Source of the DNA: Sciurus carolinensis
Lineage: Eukaryota > Chordata > Mammalia > Rodentia > Sciuridae
Direction of reading: 5' to 3'
DNA length: 64,000 nt
Assembly (NCBI RefSeq): GCF_902686445.1
Contig: NC_062232.1
Coordinates: 19,946,897 to 20,010,896, forward strand
In this document: positions 1 to 10,739 of the stretch, one piece after another
How the letters are laid out: each line of letters begins with the position of its first letter
How positions within the stretch are numbered: position 1 is the stretch's first letter
Position numbers and translations under genes: made by a program
The notes under the pieces: generated by a model
Seen by the model: the letters and a program-made list of their open reading frames with translations, nothing else
The model's database searches: none
What the model was told of the DNA's origin: nothing

Positions 1-365
1 GAGTGCTTTTGCTTTTTACTCATAAAAGTTTTTTTGAAGAGTTTTTAGTACTGGAGAAGTATTCCCTTCTTATAAGTTGCTTCTGCAACCTAGAATTGAT
101 CCAAGGGACATATTTTGCTGATTACTGCATTATTTTCTCAGGAAGTGTTAGATTCGAAAATGCTTCCCAAGGTTTTTCTTTTTTCTATTATTATTTCATA
201 TTCAATTACATTGCTTTGGGAATACATTTCTTGATAGTTGATATTCAGAATCCAATTTGTGTATATAAGAATTCTCACTCCCAAAAGGGCAAAAAGGGAA
301 AATGTTTGTGTAGATACATCTTTTCAGTGTCATATACATGCACTAGGTACTGTAATATATACATA
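1..365. other. AT-rich unique sequence, no gene seen
   Basis: An open frame of 122 codons runs through here. Its product is hydrophobic, low in complexity and unlike any family I know. AT-rich non-coding DNA commonly gives such frames. I see no splice-flanked exon, repeat or promoter. Confidence 0.6.
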
Positions 366-525
366 CTCTAGAATCAACCTGCCTGGGTTCAAATTCCAGC
401 ACTGATTCTACCTGTGTGTGATATTAGGAGATTTATATGTTGACTTTTTTATCTATAAAACAGAAGCATAATATCTGCCTCATCAGATATTTTTGTGTAG
501 TCAATAAATGTCAGTAATATAAAAT
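366..525 (+). repeat. MIR SINE remnant
   Basis: The order of degraded motifs follows the MIR core: a 'cctgcctgggttcaaattcc' B-box-like block near 378, a 'gtgtgtgatattagg' segment near 412, a 'atctataaaacag' segment near 451, and a 'ctgcctcatcagat' segment near 475. This is an ancient tRNA-derived SINE shared by mammals. It is diverged and inactive. Confidence 0.7.
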
Positions 526-582
526 AATGTAGTACTTTAGTTCTAAGTTTTTCAAAGTCAATCCATAAAATTCAATGCATCA

Positions 583-770
583 TCCAGGCAATGGAGCAGG
601 TCTGTAATCCCAGTAACTTTGCAGGGCTGAGGCAGGAAAAACACAAGTTTGACGCCAGTTTTAGTAACTTAGTGATACCTTGTCTCAAAAAATAAAATGG
701 GCTGGGGATGTAGCTCCATGGCAAAGTGCCTTGGTTTCAATCCCCAGTAATATCCCCCCGATACTCAGTG
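583..770 (+). repeat. B1-dID-type composite SINE
   Basis: The left part is B1/7SL-like, with 'gtctgtaatcccagtaac' and 'gctgaggcagg' blocks. It is followed by 'ccttgtctcaaaa' and then an ID-like right half, with 'gggctggggatgtagctc' (A box region) and 'ttggtttcaatccccag' (B box region). This dimer layout suggests a squirrel-related rodent. Several substitutions show that it is not young. Confidence 0.85.
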
Positions 771-2450
771 TGTCAAATAAGAAAATGTTTATTTCTCATT
801 AGATTACATCTCCCTACGTGTCATGGCAGTTAGATCACACTGCTTTTCTTCTTTTGTTTTTAAAGTAAGATAATTTGTGCGACTTGATTTTGAATTGGAA
901 TAATTTGAATACATAATGTTCATATTCCCAAATATGCAAGTATCTGTTTACATTTATTATATTTTATTAATTTATTTTTTTCTTTAATTTGAATGATTCT
1001 GTTGTGAGATATGCTAAATCTGAGGGAAGCAAAAAGAGCAAAATATCCAACATCTTACTATCTAGTAAGGGAGATAAGAAAATTAGGCAAATAAGCAATG
1101 AATATTATTTTGCAAGTGGCAAACAATAAAGCTATGATTTATGTATTAGCAATATCATTTGTTAAGTAATAAGTCATTCAAAAATTTAGAAAATCTTAAT
1201 TTGTCATGACAGACAAGAGATTTCATAATTCATTTGGGACATGGACTTTTCATTCTCATCTCAGGGGACTGAAATCAATTTTACATGAGTGATAGATTTT
1301 AAAGTCATTGTACAGGTTATTATTTGAAGTCAAAATTACTTTTGATGATTCTTAGGATTGTGGGGGTGGGTTTTCTCCAGATATTCCATCTCACAGCTTT
1401 TCTTTGAGTTTTAGAAGAGCTTTCTTCAGTTCAACAGATTAAATAGTTAGCTTATAATTAAAGATCATACTGTGTGGAAATATGTATTATTAAATATTGG
1501 AATTACTCTCATAACAGCAAGAAGCTTATGTAAATACAAGAATTCAGAGATGAGGTAGATTAGAGGAAGAACAAATTTATAGTTCCCATTTCACTCTAAT
1601 TTTGTGATTCATTTGGCAGAATGGAGTAAATAACAGAATCATTATCACTATCTTAATTATTTTCTTTCTCATTGCTCCATTCTCCCCAGTTGTCCTGAGT
1701 GCATATATTTGAGTATGAATTAAAGTTAAATGCATGTTTGTTGTACTCCAATGGTATAATGTAGGAACAAGTATTCATAGCATGGAAGAGATACATAGCA
1801 TGCTAAGAAGTTCTGCCCAACTGTACAGCCCCAACTTCATAAACTTGTTACTTTGCCTTATATTCATGGGTCATTATTGTTAGACAATGTGTATTAAGTG
1901 GAATGGTAAGTTCTGAAATGTAAGTCACTTTATTCCCTTCATCATAGTACCCCTAAATTTCAGTCCAAGTCTGGAAGAGATGCTAAGTCTAGGGAAAAGG
2001 CCAGAGATAGCAGCCCTAGCCAGTTACACTTCATGAAAGGGGATTCTCTTTCCCTCACATGAAAATTATCTCTAGGTTTTTCTATTTGGGCATTTCTTAG
2101 AATTATCCCAAGGACAGATAGTGAATGAAACCATTCTTATCCAACTATATATTTGCTCATCTCATGTATATGAGGTTTAGTTGCCCAATTTATTTTAGTA
2201 ATTTAAATTTCCCTTTAAAAATCTCAATAAAGTATTTATTGTGGTGATCTGTCAGCACATTAGCCTTTATATATTATTTTCGGAGTTATGTGGGGAATGT
2301 ACAAAAGAAATTGTTGCATAATATAATCCCAATTGATGGGAAAAGTACAAATGTGATCTGAAAGTTAATGATAAGTTTGTAAACTTAAGTGGTGGGTATA
2401 TGGTATTCCCTGTACAGTTCTTTCAACTTTTCTGTCTATAATGATCCTAA
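771..2450. other. AT-rich unique DNA, nothing recognised
   Basis: No open frame of note, no RNA gene and no repeat family that I can name. The composition is AT-rich and typical of a gene-poor mammalian region. Very old repeats could be hidden here and would need profile searches. Confidence 0.5.
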
Positions 2451-2463
2451 TAAAATACTGAGA

Positions 2464-2552
2464 GCTAGGGATATAGCACAGTGGTAAAGTGTTTGCTTAG
2501 CATATGTGAGGCCCTAGATTTGATTCCCAGTACCTTGAAGAAAAAAAAAAGG
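2464..2552 (+). repeat. ID SINE with 13-bp target-site duplication
   Basis: The element starts at 'gctagggatatagcacagtgg' (A box) and carries 'cctagatttgattcccag' (B box), then an A-rich tail of ten A at 2541-2550. The 13-bp sequence 'taaaatactgaga' occurs exactly at 2451-2463 and again at 2553-2565. That is the signature of L1-mediated target-primed insertion. Confidence 0.9.
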
Positions 2553-2729
2553 TAAAATACTGAGAAGAAAATAAATTCCTCTTTTGAACATAGTTTTATT
2601 CATGTATTTAATACCATAGTTATTGTTGATCATCTAGTATATACAGTTGAATAATGCTATGAACAAACAAATTAACATGGTATCTGCTTTTTCAAAAATC
2701 ATGTCAAATTTTATTTATCATTTTAAAAT

Positions 2730-4760
2730 TTTCTTTATTGAGACATAATATTTGTACATCTTTATGCAATACATGATGGTAATTTGATACAAGTACACAA
2801 TGTGTATTAATAAAATAAGGATTGTAAGCATTTCTATCTTTTTAAGCATTAATAATTTTTATATGCTGGGGATTTTATACTCTTCTAGTCATTTTGAAAT
2901 ATAGATTGTTAATCAGAACTAATTCCTACTTTTTAACTGTGTGTTGGTGCCCCTTATTGAACTTCTTTCCATTCTCTTTTACCCAAACCTGCATTTCCCA
3001 GTCTCTAGTGACCATTCTATTGTTCCACAAGACTGTCTTAGTCTCCACAAATGAACGAGAACACATAATATTTGTGCTTCTGCATATGGCTTATTTTGCT
3101 TAACATAATGACCACCAATTCCATCTGTTGCTGCAAATGATAGGATTTCATTCTTTTTGTGGTATAAATATGCCATGGAATTAATTCATCAAATGGAAGA
3201 CTTCTAGATTAGTTCCATATTTTAACTCTTGTGAATACTGCCACAATATGTATAGGAATTTGGCTTGGGAGGTGGCTCAGTGGTGGGCTAGAGCTATAAC
3301 TAGTCTTCATGAGACCCAAGCACCACAAAATAAAATAAATAAATAAATAGGGGAAACTAAATATCTCCTTGGTATATGATTATTCTACTTTGGGTATACA
3401 CCCAGTAGTATTGGATCATATTCCCTTTCAGTTTAATTAATTTTAAAATTTTTATTTATTTTTAGGAACCTCCATACTATTTTTCTATAATGGTTATACT
3501 AATTTACATTTCTACCAACAGTGTTTATACTTTATCTGTATCCTTGTAAGCATGTTTTTAAAATATTTTCTCTATGATCATGGCTATTCTGACTGGGGGG
3601 AGATTACATTGCATTGTTGTTTTAATTTGCTTTTCCATGATGACAAGTGATGCTGAGAATTTTTTTCATATATTTGTTTGTCATTGGTATGTTTTTGAGA
3701 AGTGTCTGTTTAGTTCTTCAGCCCGTTTTTTATTGCATTTTTTGGTGTTACAGTTTCTGGGTTCCTCAAATATTCTGGATGTTATTCCCTTGCAAGATGA
3801 ATAATTTTCAAATGTTTTCTTTCATTCTGTAGATTATCTCTTAATTTTCTATTGATTCTTCTTTTGCTGTGAAGAAGCTTCTTAGTTTGGTCTAACTTTA
3901 CTTGTCTATTTTTACTTGTGTTGACTTTAAGATTTTATTGTAAAAAAATTGCCATGATATTTCCCCTACTGTTTTGTAGTAATACCATAGTTTCAGATTT
4001 TAAATTTAGATACTTGACATATTTTGCATTGATTTTTGTGTACAGTGAGCGGAAAGGATCTAGTCTTATTATCTTCATATGTTCCATGTACTGATGAGAA
4101 GAATGCATATTTTGCTTCTATTTGTGGGATGTTCTAGAAATGTCTGTTAGATTATTTTGCTAAATAATATGGTTCAACACTGATTTTTAAAAATTTCAGG
4201 TCTGGATGATCTGTCCATTAGGAAAGTGGGGTGTTCAAGTCCCCATCTCTCATTGTATTAGTCTATCTCTCCTTTAGATCTAATAACATGTGCTTTATAT
4301 ATCTGTTTAGTTTCCTGTTGGGTGCATATACACTTACAATTGTTATATTTTCTTGCTAAATTCATTCTTTTATAAGTATAAAATGACCTTGTCTCTTTTA
4401 TTATACTTTTTTATTTCAAGTCAGCTGTATCTGAGTATAAGCTATTCCTGATGCTTTTGATTCCCTTTGGCATGATATGGCTCTGGAATACTTCAGTGTG
4501 AGTCTATCTTTACCAGTGAGGTGAGTTTCCTTCAGGTAGCATATAGTTTGGTTTTATTTATTATCCATCTGGATATATCTATGTCTATGTCTTTTGCTTG
4601 CTGAACTTAGTCCATTTACATGTAAGGTTATTATTGATAGATATGAATATTCTCCTGTTATTTTATTAATATTTTTTTCTCCTTATTCCATAGGTTTTAT
4701 ACATTTATACTTCTGATTTACTTCTGTGACTGGTAAGACAGTCATCTTGAACAGAATACT
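2730..4760 (-). mobile_element. old L1 fragment, antisense (ORF2 3' part and 3' UTR)
   Basis: Read on the minus strand, this follows the L1 order. The 3' UTR lies at 2730-3000, and the C-terminal ORF2 text at about 3090-3190 (complement of 'attccatctgttgctgcaaa'). Then come the 'gggtatacacccagta' complement near 3395, the 'aacagtgtttatac' complement near 3520, and decayed RT sequence to about 4700. There are many stops and indels, so it is dead. It is interrupted by an ID-like SINE at 3262. Confidence 0.8.
3262..3350 (+). repeat. diverged ID-like SINE inside the antisense L1
   Basis: 'ggcttgggaggtggctcagtgg' resembles the ID 5' half with its A box. The B-box half is badly decayed. The element ends in a simple (aaat)n tail near 3328-3348. 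The L1 sequence continues on both sides, so this is a later insertion. Confidence 0.65.
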
Positions 4761-5820
4761 AAAGGATTACTCCATTTGTTTAAAGGATAATTGCATGTTA
4801 TTGAGTTCTAACCTGTGGGTCCCTTTTCCAATATCATTTGAGAAATGCACAGAGTAGTCCACCTTATTTTCAATCTATGTTATAACAAGAAATAAAAGTA
4901 ATTCAAGGAATATTTGTTGAGCACTATTATTGTTTTGGGGATTCTTTTCTAGACCTATATAAATAGTGCTTCTCTCAAGGGGTTCTGAAAGCTGTGAAAT
5001 ATCAGGATATTTTAGACTTTCTATCAACTATTTCTTCAGTGGGAAATGTTTGAGTTTTAAATACTACAGCATAACTTTTGAATAAATTTTAGGAACAAAC
5101 TAAATTTTCTATTTGTTTTAACAAAAATTTTATATTCATTTAAAATTATGCCCTTGTTGTAGAGATCAACATTGAAAGAAATCAACCACAAAATTTTATA
5201 ATTAAGAATAATGCAGGGGTATAAGATGTTCATTGCTTGCAGAACTTAAAAAATATATTAATTTCCCATTAGTTGCAGCATAATGACTCAACTCTTTCCA
5301 GATAAAAGGAAATAAACTTCTTTAGCCAAACTTTGTGATAGAGACCCAGAGTGTGCTATTAATTTAAACTGTTTCTTTCAATGATTTGATTGTAATATAA
5401 CCTATTCAGTGGAATGGAAATGTAGAAAATGTTTCATTTGATTCTTAAATCAGGGATAATGGAGGTCATAAAATGTCTATTAAAATGAGTAAACTGTATT
5501 AAGATAAAGTATGTTAACATTTCACAAACTAAAATAAATTTCTCAAGAAAGAAGAGTGCTTGACGTCTGCAAAGATGAATTATAGTTACTGGCTTTAATT
5601 TTAGTTTAATCCATATATGTGATGTAAGGGTAGTATTTGTACATTCTTAAAGACTTATAAACAAAAGGAATTAAGACCCCCATGCCAATCAGAATTCCTA
5701 ATATTTTTATAATTGATTTGAAAATCTGTCAATATCTTCTTAATCTAAATATATGTACACTCTGATACAGATATTCAACTCCTATATGATGTACATGGAA
5801 ACATTCATCAAAAGATATAT
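4761..5820. other. AT-rich unique DNA, nothing recognised
   Basis: No open frame or repeat that I can name. The sequence is AT-rich with short oligo-T and oligo-A runs. Confidence 0.5.
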
Positions 5821-5823
5821 ACG

Positions 5824-6256
5824 TGGGGTGGAGCAAGACAGTTGCTAAGATCCTCCGCCAGAATAAAGATAGCAAGGTGGCAGGGGAGTGAGAGAAAAGG
5901 AAAATGGTGAGGGGAGGGTGTCATAGAAATAGAAGAATGATCTGTGGACTATCTAGCTGAAAGGAATTGAGTGGGAGGAAGAAGGGTCAGGAAAGAGGAA
6001 GAACATTAGAATGAATCTAATTTAACTTTTGTATGTACATATATGAATATGCCACAGTGAATCTCACCGTCATACCATCATGTATATCCACAAAACACTA
6101 ACCTAAAGTAAATAGCATAAAGATCAGGAGAGTAGAGGGAAGGTAATGGGGGAAGGGGAAATACTCGGGACTGAATTAGAGCAAATTATATTTCATGCCT
6201 TTATAATTATGTTAAAATGAATGTCAATGCTATGTATTAGTTATAAAAAGAACCAT
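5824..6256 (+). mobile_element. L1 3'-UTR-like or L1-tailed element, family unclear
   Basis: A purine-rich, G-rich body (5880-6000 and again 6125-6170) is followed by a tail near 6205-6255. The tail ends 'gttaaaatgaatgtcaatgc...ttataaaaagaacc' plus A-rich sequence. The same kind of tail closes the L1 3' UTRs at 17670-17738 and 50705-50765 (consensus form 'gtgtcaaaatgaattctac' then 'aagaacaaataaaaa'). I infer either a 5'-truncated L1 of an older subfamily or a short element that borrowed an L1 3' end. No target-site duplication was found. Confidence 0.5.
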
Positions 6257-6279
6257 TAAAAAGAAAAGGAAAAAAAGAT

Positions 6280-8181
6280 CCTTCCCCCAAAGACACAATT
6301 TGAATAACTATTTGCACATCATACTACCTTCACAAGAGCTAAGGAAATTAATGCGAGACCAGAGCACTCACTTGAAAAGACCTACTGAGGGTTGCCTGCC
6401 TCCTGCTTTGGGGTAGAAGAGAGAATTAAATTGAGGTCTCAGACAACCTTGGCCAGCATAGCATGGTGGAAGGCCCCATACTGGCGATAGGACAAAGTTG
6501 TAAGCACAAGACTTTTCACTAATACAGGGCAGATACACATGGTTCTCAGATATGCTTCTGGACAGAACCTCCAAAATAGCTCCATTGTGAGGTGGAAAAC
6601 ATGCAGTACCAATTTGGTCTTCTCTTACATGTAGTATAACCTATCACTGGTTGTACCTTTCCTGGGTCAGAAGTCTATCTCAGTAATAGGAAGCCCATAG
6701 TTGCATAGGCCTTGATCCTATACCATTGTTGTGCTGCTCTTGGCAGTCTGTGGACTCAGCTTGGTGGCTACAGTTGTGACTTGGTCAGTCCAGGTAACTT
6801 TACCCAGACCCAATTCTTCAGTGTCTAACCACAATGATCCACAGTAATGGGATATGTACTCTGTCTAGGTACCATCTTGTATTTTTGAATAACACATCAT
6901 GTGTATGTTTGGGCCAAACTTGGGCTTGGATTGTCTTCCTATACTGAAACAGTGGCAATGAACCACCAGAAGACTAATGACAAATCTGGAACTGGGTGCC
7001 ATCCAAGTGCTGAAATATTAGAAGTGACTATAGGCTCAGAGAAAATAAGCTGCGTGCTTTGATCATTAGGAAAGAGGCATAAAGCCAGATTAGGGAGACT
7101 GGAATAAATGTCTAATCCTTCAATGTTCAGATGATGTCACATACCAATAAGTATTAAGAGCTTTCAGGAAACCATGACCTTACCTAATAAGGTTCCTGAG
7201 ACAGATAGGTAGTAATAACTATGGGAGAATGTTGAGGCTATAAAACAGCTGTTTTAAGGAAATTTAATAAGCTTAAAGTAAACAGAGAAAAGTTTCTGTT
7301 AGAGATATAAAACCCAACAAGAGATGGAAGCAATAAAAAATATCAAAGGGAAGAATGAGCTAGCTTGAAAATAGGTCATTTAAAAACACACGGTTGGTAG
7401 AGAACAATGAAGAGGAATGAAGAGATCTCACAGGAACTTTGGAATTGTATTAAAATAGCAAATATTCAGGTTATTGGTAGGGTCTTAAGAATGTCAAAGC
7501 AGTATAAGAATTATTCAAAACTTCAAAATTTCTTAAATCAAGCCCTCAAAGGTAAAAAAATTAAGATTCTCAAAGATGTAAGATGTAAAATGTCAATGAT
7601 GAATATTATATCAAGTAAACTCTCCTTTAGTAAAGGAGAGACAAAAGACTTTCCCAAATAAAGCTGATAGAATATATCTCTACTAATCCTATCCTATGAA
7701 AAGTTGTTCAAACTGGAAGGAAGAGACATTAATGAGGAACAAGAAAACATAGGAAGGTATAAAATTTACTGGTATGGGTACTTATACACTCAAGTTTAGA
7801 ATACTCAAATATTGTAAATATAGGGCATAAATCATTCATAAATTTAGAATAAAGACTAAAAAACCAAAAAAAATTTAATAATAACTACATTAATATCATG
7901 GAAAACACATCACTGAAAATTCAATATGTGGACAGTAATGAATGGCAAGGAATTGCTTCTTATTTCAAAAGATGTTTTGTGTAAATCTTTTATTAACCAC
8001 AAAGCAAAAATCTGTAATAGACCAACACAAAATAAAAAGACTCAAAACACACTAATAGAGTAATTCACTTGAGCACAAAGGAATATTTTAAGAGGAAGGG
8101 AAAGAAAGGAGCTACACCAAAATTGGAAAACAAGGGACTTACTTGCTGTAGTATGATCTTACCTATCAAGAATTACCTTGA
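6280..8181 (+). mobile_element. ancient L1 copy A, 5' UTR and ORF1 remnant (split by young L1)
   Basis: The 5' UTR-like text at 6300-7200 parallels that at 24000-25480: both contain 'aggaa' after 'aagagct/aagaact', and both contain a 'gctttcaggaaaccatgacc'-type block (7161 here, 25410 there). An 84-codon ORF1 remnant lies at 7407-7661. It begins KRNEEISQELWNCIKIANIQ and resembles the region just before the L1 ORF1 RNA-binding domain. Sequence typical of the spacer before ORF2 follows. The element is cut at 8168-8181 by the young L1 and resumes at 14839. Confidence 0.8.
8168..8181. repeat. left target-site duplication of the young L1
   Basis: 'aagaattaccttga' is present here and, without mismatch, at 14825-14838. 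The pair brackets the insertion exactly. An unmutated 14-bp duplication argues that the insertion is recent. Confidence 0.95.
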
Positions 8182-9624
8182 CCCGATTTTTTTTTTTTCA
8201 AGATAGCAGACTAGAGGGCGGCTGCATTTCATGTTGCTTCAGGACGCAGGATTCAAAAGAGGAGACAGAGAGAGACTTGGGACCAACTCAAAGCCGCTGG
8301 GTGAGTCTCTCCCATTGGGGAGGCGTCCTGGATGGGGCGGTAGCCCCTGAACGCAGGGAACTTTGTGAAGTAGAGTTGCTCAGCGAGACGCCCCTCCCCC
8401 CACTGGAGCGGTAAACACGGACAACTGGGATCATCGTAGAGAAGGTGGCTCAGCACAGTGCTTGGACTCGGAGCAACCACTGGGGCTCCTGGCGGCTGCC
8501 TGAGGAGGAGCTGCCTGGCGAGCTGTTTGGACTCAGAGTGACTGCTTCTGAACACCAGGGGGCTGCCCAGAGGAAGAGGAAGAACACGGCAGGTAGCTTG
8601 GTCTAGGAGTGACTGCATCAGAGCTCCGGGTGGCTGCTCAGAAGAGGAGGCGAGTGGTGAGTTGTTTGGACTCAAAGCGACCGCTCCTGAACACCGGTGG
8701 CCTGCCTGGAGGAGGAGCGCGGTGGGTCGCTTGGTATCTGAGCGACTGCTCCTGAACACCCGGGGGGGCTACCCCGAGGAGGAGGAGGAGGAACAGGGTG
8801 GGTCACTTGGACTCCGAGTGACTGCCTAGGGCTACGGGCGTTTCGCGGGAGGAGGAGACGCGAAGTGAGTTGCTTGGACTCCTAGTGACTGCGTCGGAAC
8901 ACCGGGTGGGTGTCCGGAGGAAGAGGTGTGTGGCGAGTCTCTGGGTCTCGGAGCTATTGTACGGGGCTCCAGGTGGCGGCTCAGAGGAGGGACCGCATAG
9001 CCAGGTGATTAGGTGCAGAGTAGGGTCCCAGGACCTAGGCAGCTTCTTGCTGGAAGAGCCGCAAAGAGACACGCTTAGGGCGGAGCGAAGATTCCAGGAC
9101 TGCAGGCAGATTCTCTGAGGAGAGGCAGCCTAAGGGGACTTGTCTGTGAAGGGTGAGGCTCCCAGGCCCAGGAGGTAGGTCCGGTCCCCTGGGAACGTTG
9201 CATAGGAAGACAGCCAAGCCCAGGCGGTAGTTGTAGATTGAGGGGAACCTCTAAGAGGGGAACTGACCAGCGAGACCTCCCCAATGGGTGAGTATTCCCT
9301 GCCGGGTGAGGTTTTCCCACAAGGACAGTAAAGCCAGAGACACAGGCACAAACAGGCCTTGCCTCAGCCCGCAGCCTAGTTCACCGTTGGATGACCATTG
9401 GTCAACAAGTGGAGGCACCTCTGCCCACTAGCCGGGAATATACCCCACCTGAGGGTCACCAACCCTAGAGAGGCAGCTTCTCCGTGGAGCTCCGCATTAT
9501 CAACTTCCTCCAAGACTTCAGGCTACTGAAGGATAAGAGGGGATATACTAGTAATCTTCAGGGACATTATAAGTCAATAGAGGAAATCTGCAATATCTTA
9601 ATGACCCATTGATTCCTGAACAAT
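8182..9624 (+). promoter_or_regulatory. L1 copy 1 5' UTR / internal promoter region
   Basis: About 1.44 kb, far richer in GC and CpG than its surroundings, and lying directly ahead of ORF1. L1 5' UTRs hold an internal RNA polymerase II promoter, so the element can carry its own transcription start. The start here is 'cccga', a run of twelve T at 8187-8198, then 'caagatagcagac', where other L1s often have 'caagatggc'. The middle is a tandem array (8461-9000). The last 500 bases are unique to this L1 type and are shared with copy 2 (for example 'aatataccccacctga' at 9426 and at 55874). The promoter role is inferred from family knowledge. Confidence 0.75.
8461..9000 (+). repeat. 5' UTR tandem monomer array, about 8 units of about 68 bp
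   Basis: Units begin with variants of 'gcttggactc.gagtgactg' at 8461, 8525, 8596, 8664, 8729, 8805, 8872 and 8938 (spacings 64-76 bp). Each continues with a 'gctcc/aacaccgg' block and then a purine-rich 'gaggagga' block. Copies are diverged from each other but clearly related. The design resembles mouse L1 promoter monomers (about 200 bp there), though unit size and sequence differ. Number of units in other copies is unknown. Confidence 0.85.
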
Positions 9625-10671
9625 ATGAGAAAACAAGGGAAGAAAATGCCCCAAACAAATCAAGATGTTACATCAATAAAATCCAACGACAGCATGGCAG
9701 AAGAAATGACAGAAAGGGAGTTCAGAATGTACATAATTCAAATGATTAGGGAAGCAAACGATGAGATGAAAGAGCAAATGGAGGCACTGAATGATGAGAT
9801 GAAAGAGCAAATGCAGGCATTGAATGATCGCACCAATCAACAGTTAACAGAGCAAATTCAGGAAGCAAAAGATCATTTCAATAAAGAGTTAGAGATATTG
9901 GAAAAATACCAAACAGAAATCCTTGAAATGAAGGAAACAATAAACCAAATTAAGAACTCCATAGAAAGCATAACCAATAGGATAGAACACCTGGAAGACA
10001 GAACTTCAGATATTGAAGACAAAATATTTAACCTCGAAAGCAAAGTTGAACAAACAGAGAAGATGGTAAGAAATCATGAACAGAATCTCCAAGAACTATG
10101 GGATATCATGAAAAGGCCAAATTTGAGAATTATTGGGATTGAGGAAGGCTTAGAGAAACAAACCAAAGGAATGAATAATCTATTCAATGAAATAATATCA
10201 GAAAATTTCCCAAATCTGAAGAATGAAATGGAAAATCAAGTCCAAGAGGCTTATAGGACTCCAAATACACAAAATTACAACAGACCCACACCAAGGCACA
10301 TTATAATAAAAATACCTAACATACAAAATAAAGACAGAATTTTAAAGGCTGTGAGAGAAAAGAACCAAATTACATTCAGGGGGAAACCAATACGGATATC
10401 AGCAGATTTTTCAATCCAGACCCTAAAAGCTAAAAGAGCCTGGAAAAACATTTTTCAAGCTCTGAAAGAAAATGGATGCCAACCAAGAATCTTATACCCA
10501 GCAAAACTTACCTTCAAATTTGAGGTTGAAATAAAATCCTTCCATGATAAACAAAAGCTAAAAGAATTTACAAAAAGAAAGCCAGCATTACAGAACATTC
10601 TCAGCAAAATATTTCATGAGGAAGAGATAAAAAACAAAGAAGCAAATCATCAAAGGGAGGAATTATCCTAA
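9625..10671 (+). CDS. L1 ORF1 protein (RNA-binding chaperone), intact
   Basis: 348 codons, close to other L1 ORF1 proteins. ORF1p is a trimeric RNA-binding and nucleic-acid chaperone protein that packages L1 RNA in cytoplasmic particles. Residues about 35-160 are a heptad-rich coiled coil with many E, K, Q, I and L, which includes an 11-residue direct repeat (45-55 and 56-66). The RNA-recognition domain starts at RPNLRIIGIEEG (164-175) and includes RPTPRHIIIKIP (220-231). The C-terminal domain covers ISADFSIQTLKAKRAW (258-273) and YPAKLTFKFEVEIKSF (291-306). I chose the Met at 9625 because the reading frame and the MRKQGKK start recur in copy 2 at 56073. ORF2 begins 68 bases downstream. Whether it is expressed cannot be seen from sequence. 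Confidence 0.95.
   Translation: MRKQGKKMPQTNQDVTSIKSNDSMAEEMTEREFRMYIIQMIREANDEMKEQMEALNDEMKEQMQALNDRTNQQLTEQIQEAKDHFNKELEILEKYQTEILEMKETINQIKNSIESITNRIEHLEDRTSDIEDKIFNLESKVEQTEKMVRNHEQNLQELWDIMKRPNLRIIGIEEGLEKQTKGMNNLFNEIISENFPNLKNEMENQVQEAYRTPNTQNYNRPTPRHIIIKIPNIQNKDRILKAVREKNQITFRGKPIRISADFSIQTLKAKRAWKNIFQALKENGCQPRILYPAKLTFKFEVEIKSFHDKQKLKEFTKRKPALQNILSKIFHEEEIKNKEANHQREELS
9757..9822 (+). repeat. 33-bp in-frame tandem duplication in ORF1 coiled coil
   Basis: Two 33-base units (9757-9789 and 9790-9822) encode NDEMKEQMEAL and NDEMKEQMQAL. A diverged pair of the same units is in copy 2 near 56205-56270. Eleven residues equals one hendecad, so the coiled coil stays in register. Confidence 0.9.
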
Positions 10672-10739
10672 AGGAACTGTCAAATAAAGGAGGAACCAAG
10701 TTGTGTCAAAAAAATAAATAAGTACATAAAATTTAAAAA

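Noticed and set aside
8253..8759. 168-codon antisense open frame across the L1 5' UTR monomers
   Set aside because: It arises because the repeated monomer lacks stops in that frame. Primate L1 has an antisense ORF0, but this frame shows no relation to it and no initiation evidence.
8461..9000. CRISPR-like array of regular repeats
   Set aside because: The units are contiguous diverged monomers without unique spacers, in a mammalian L1 5' UTR.
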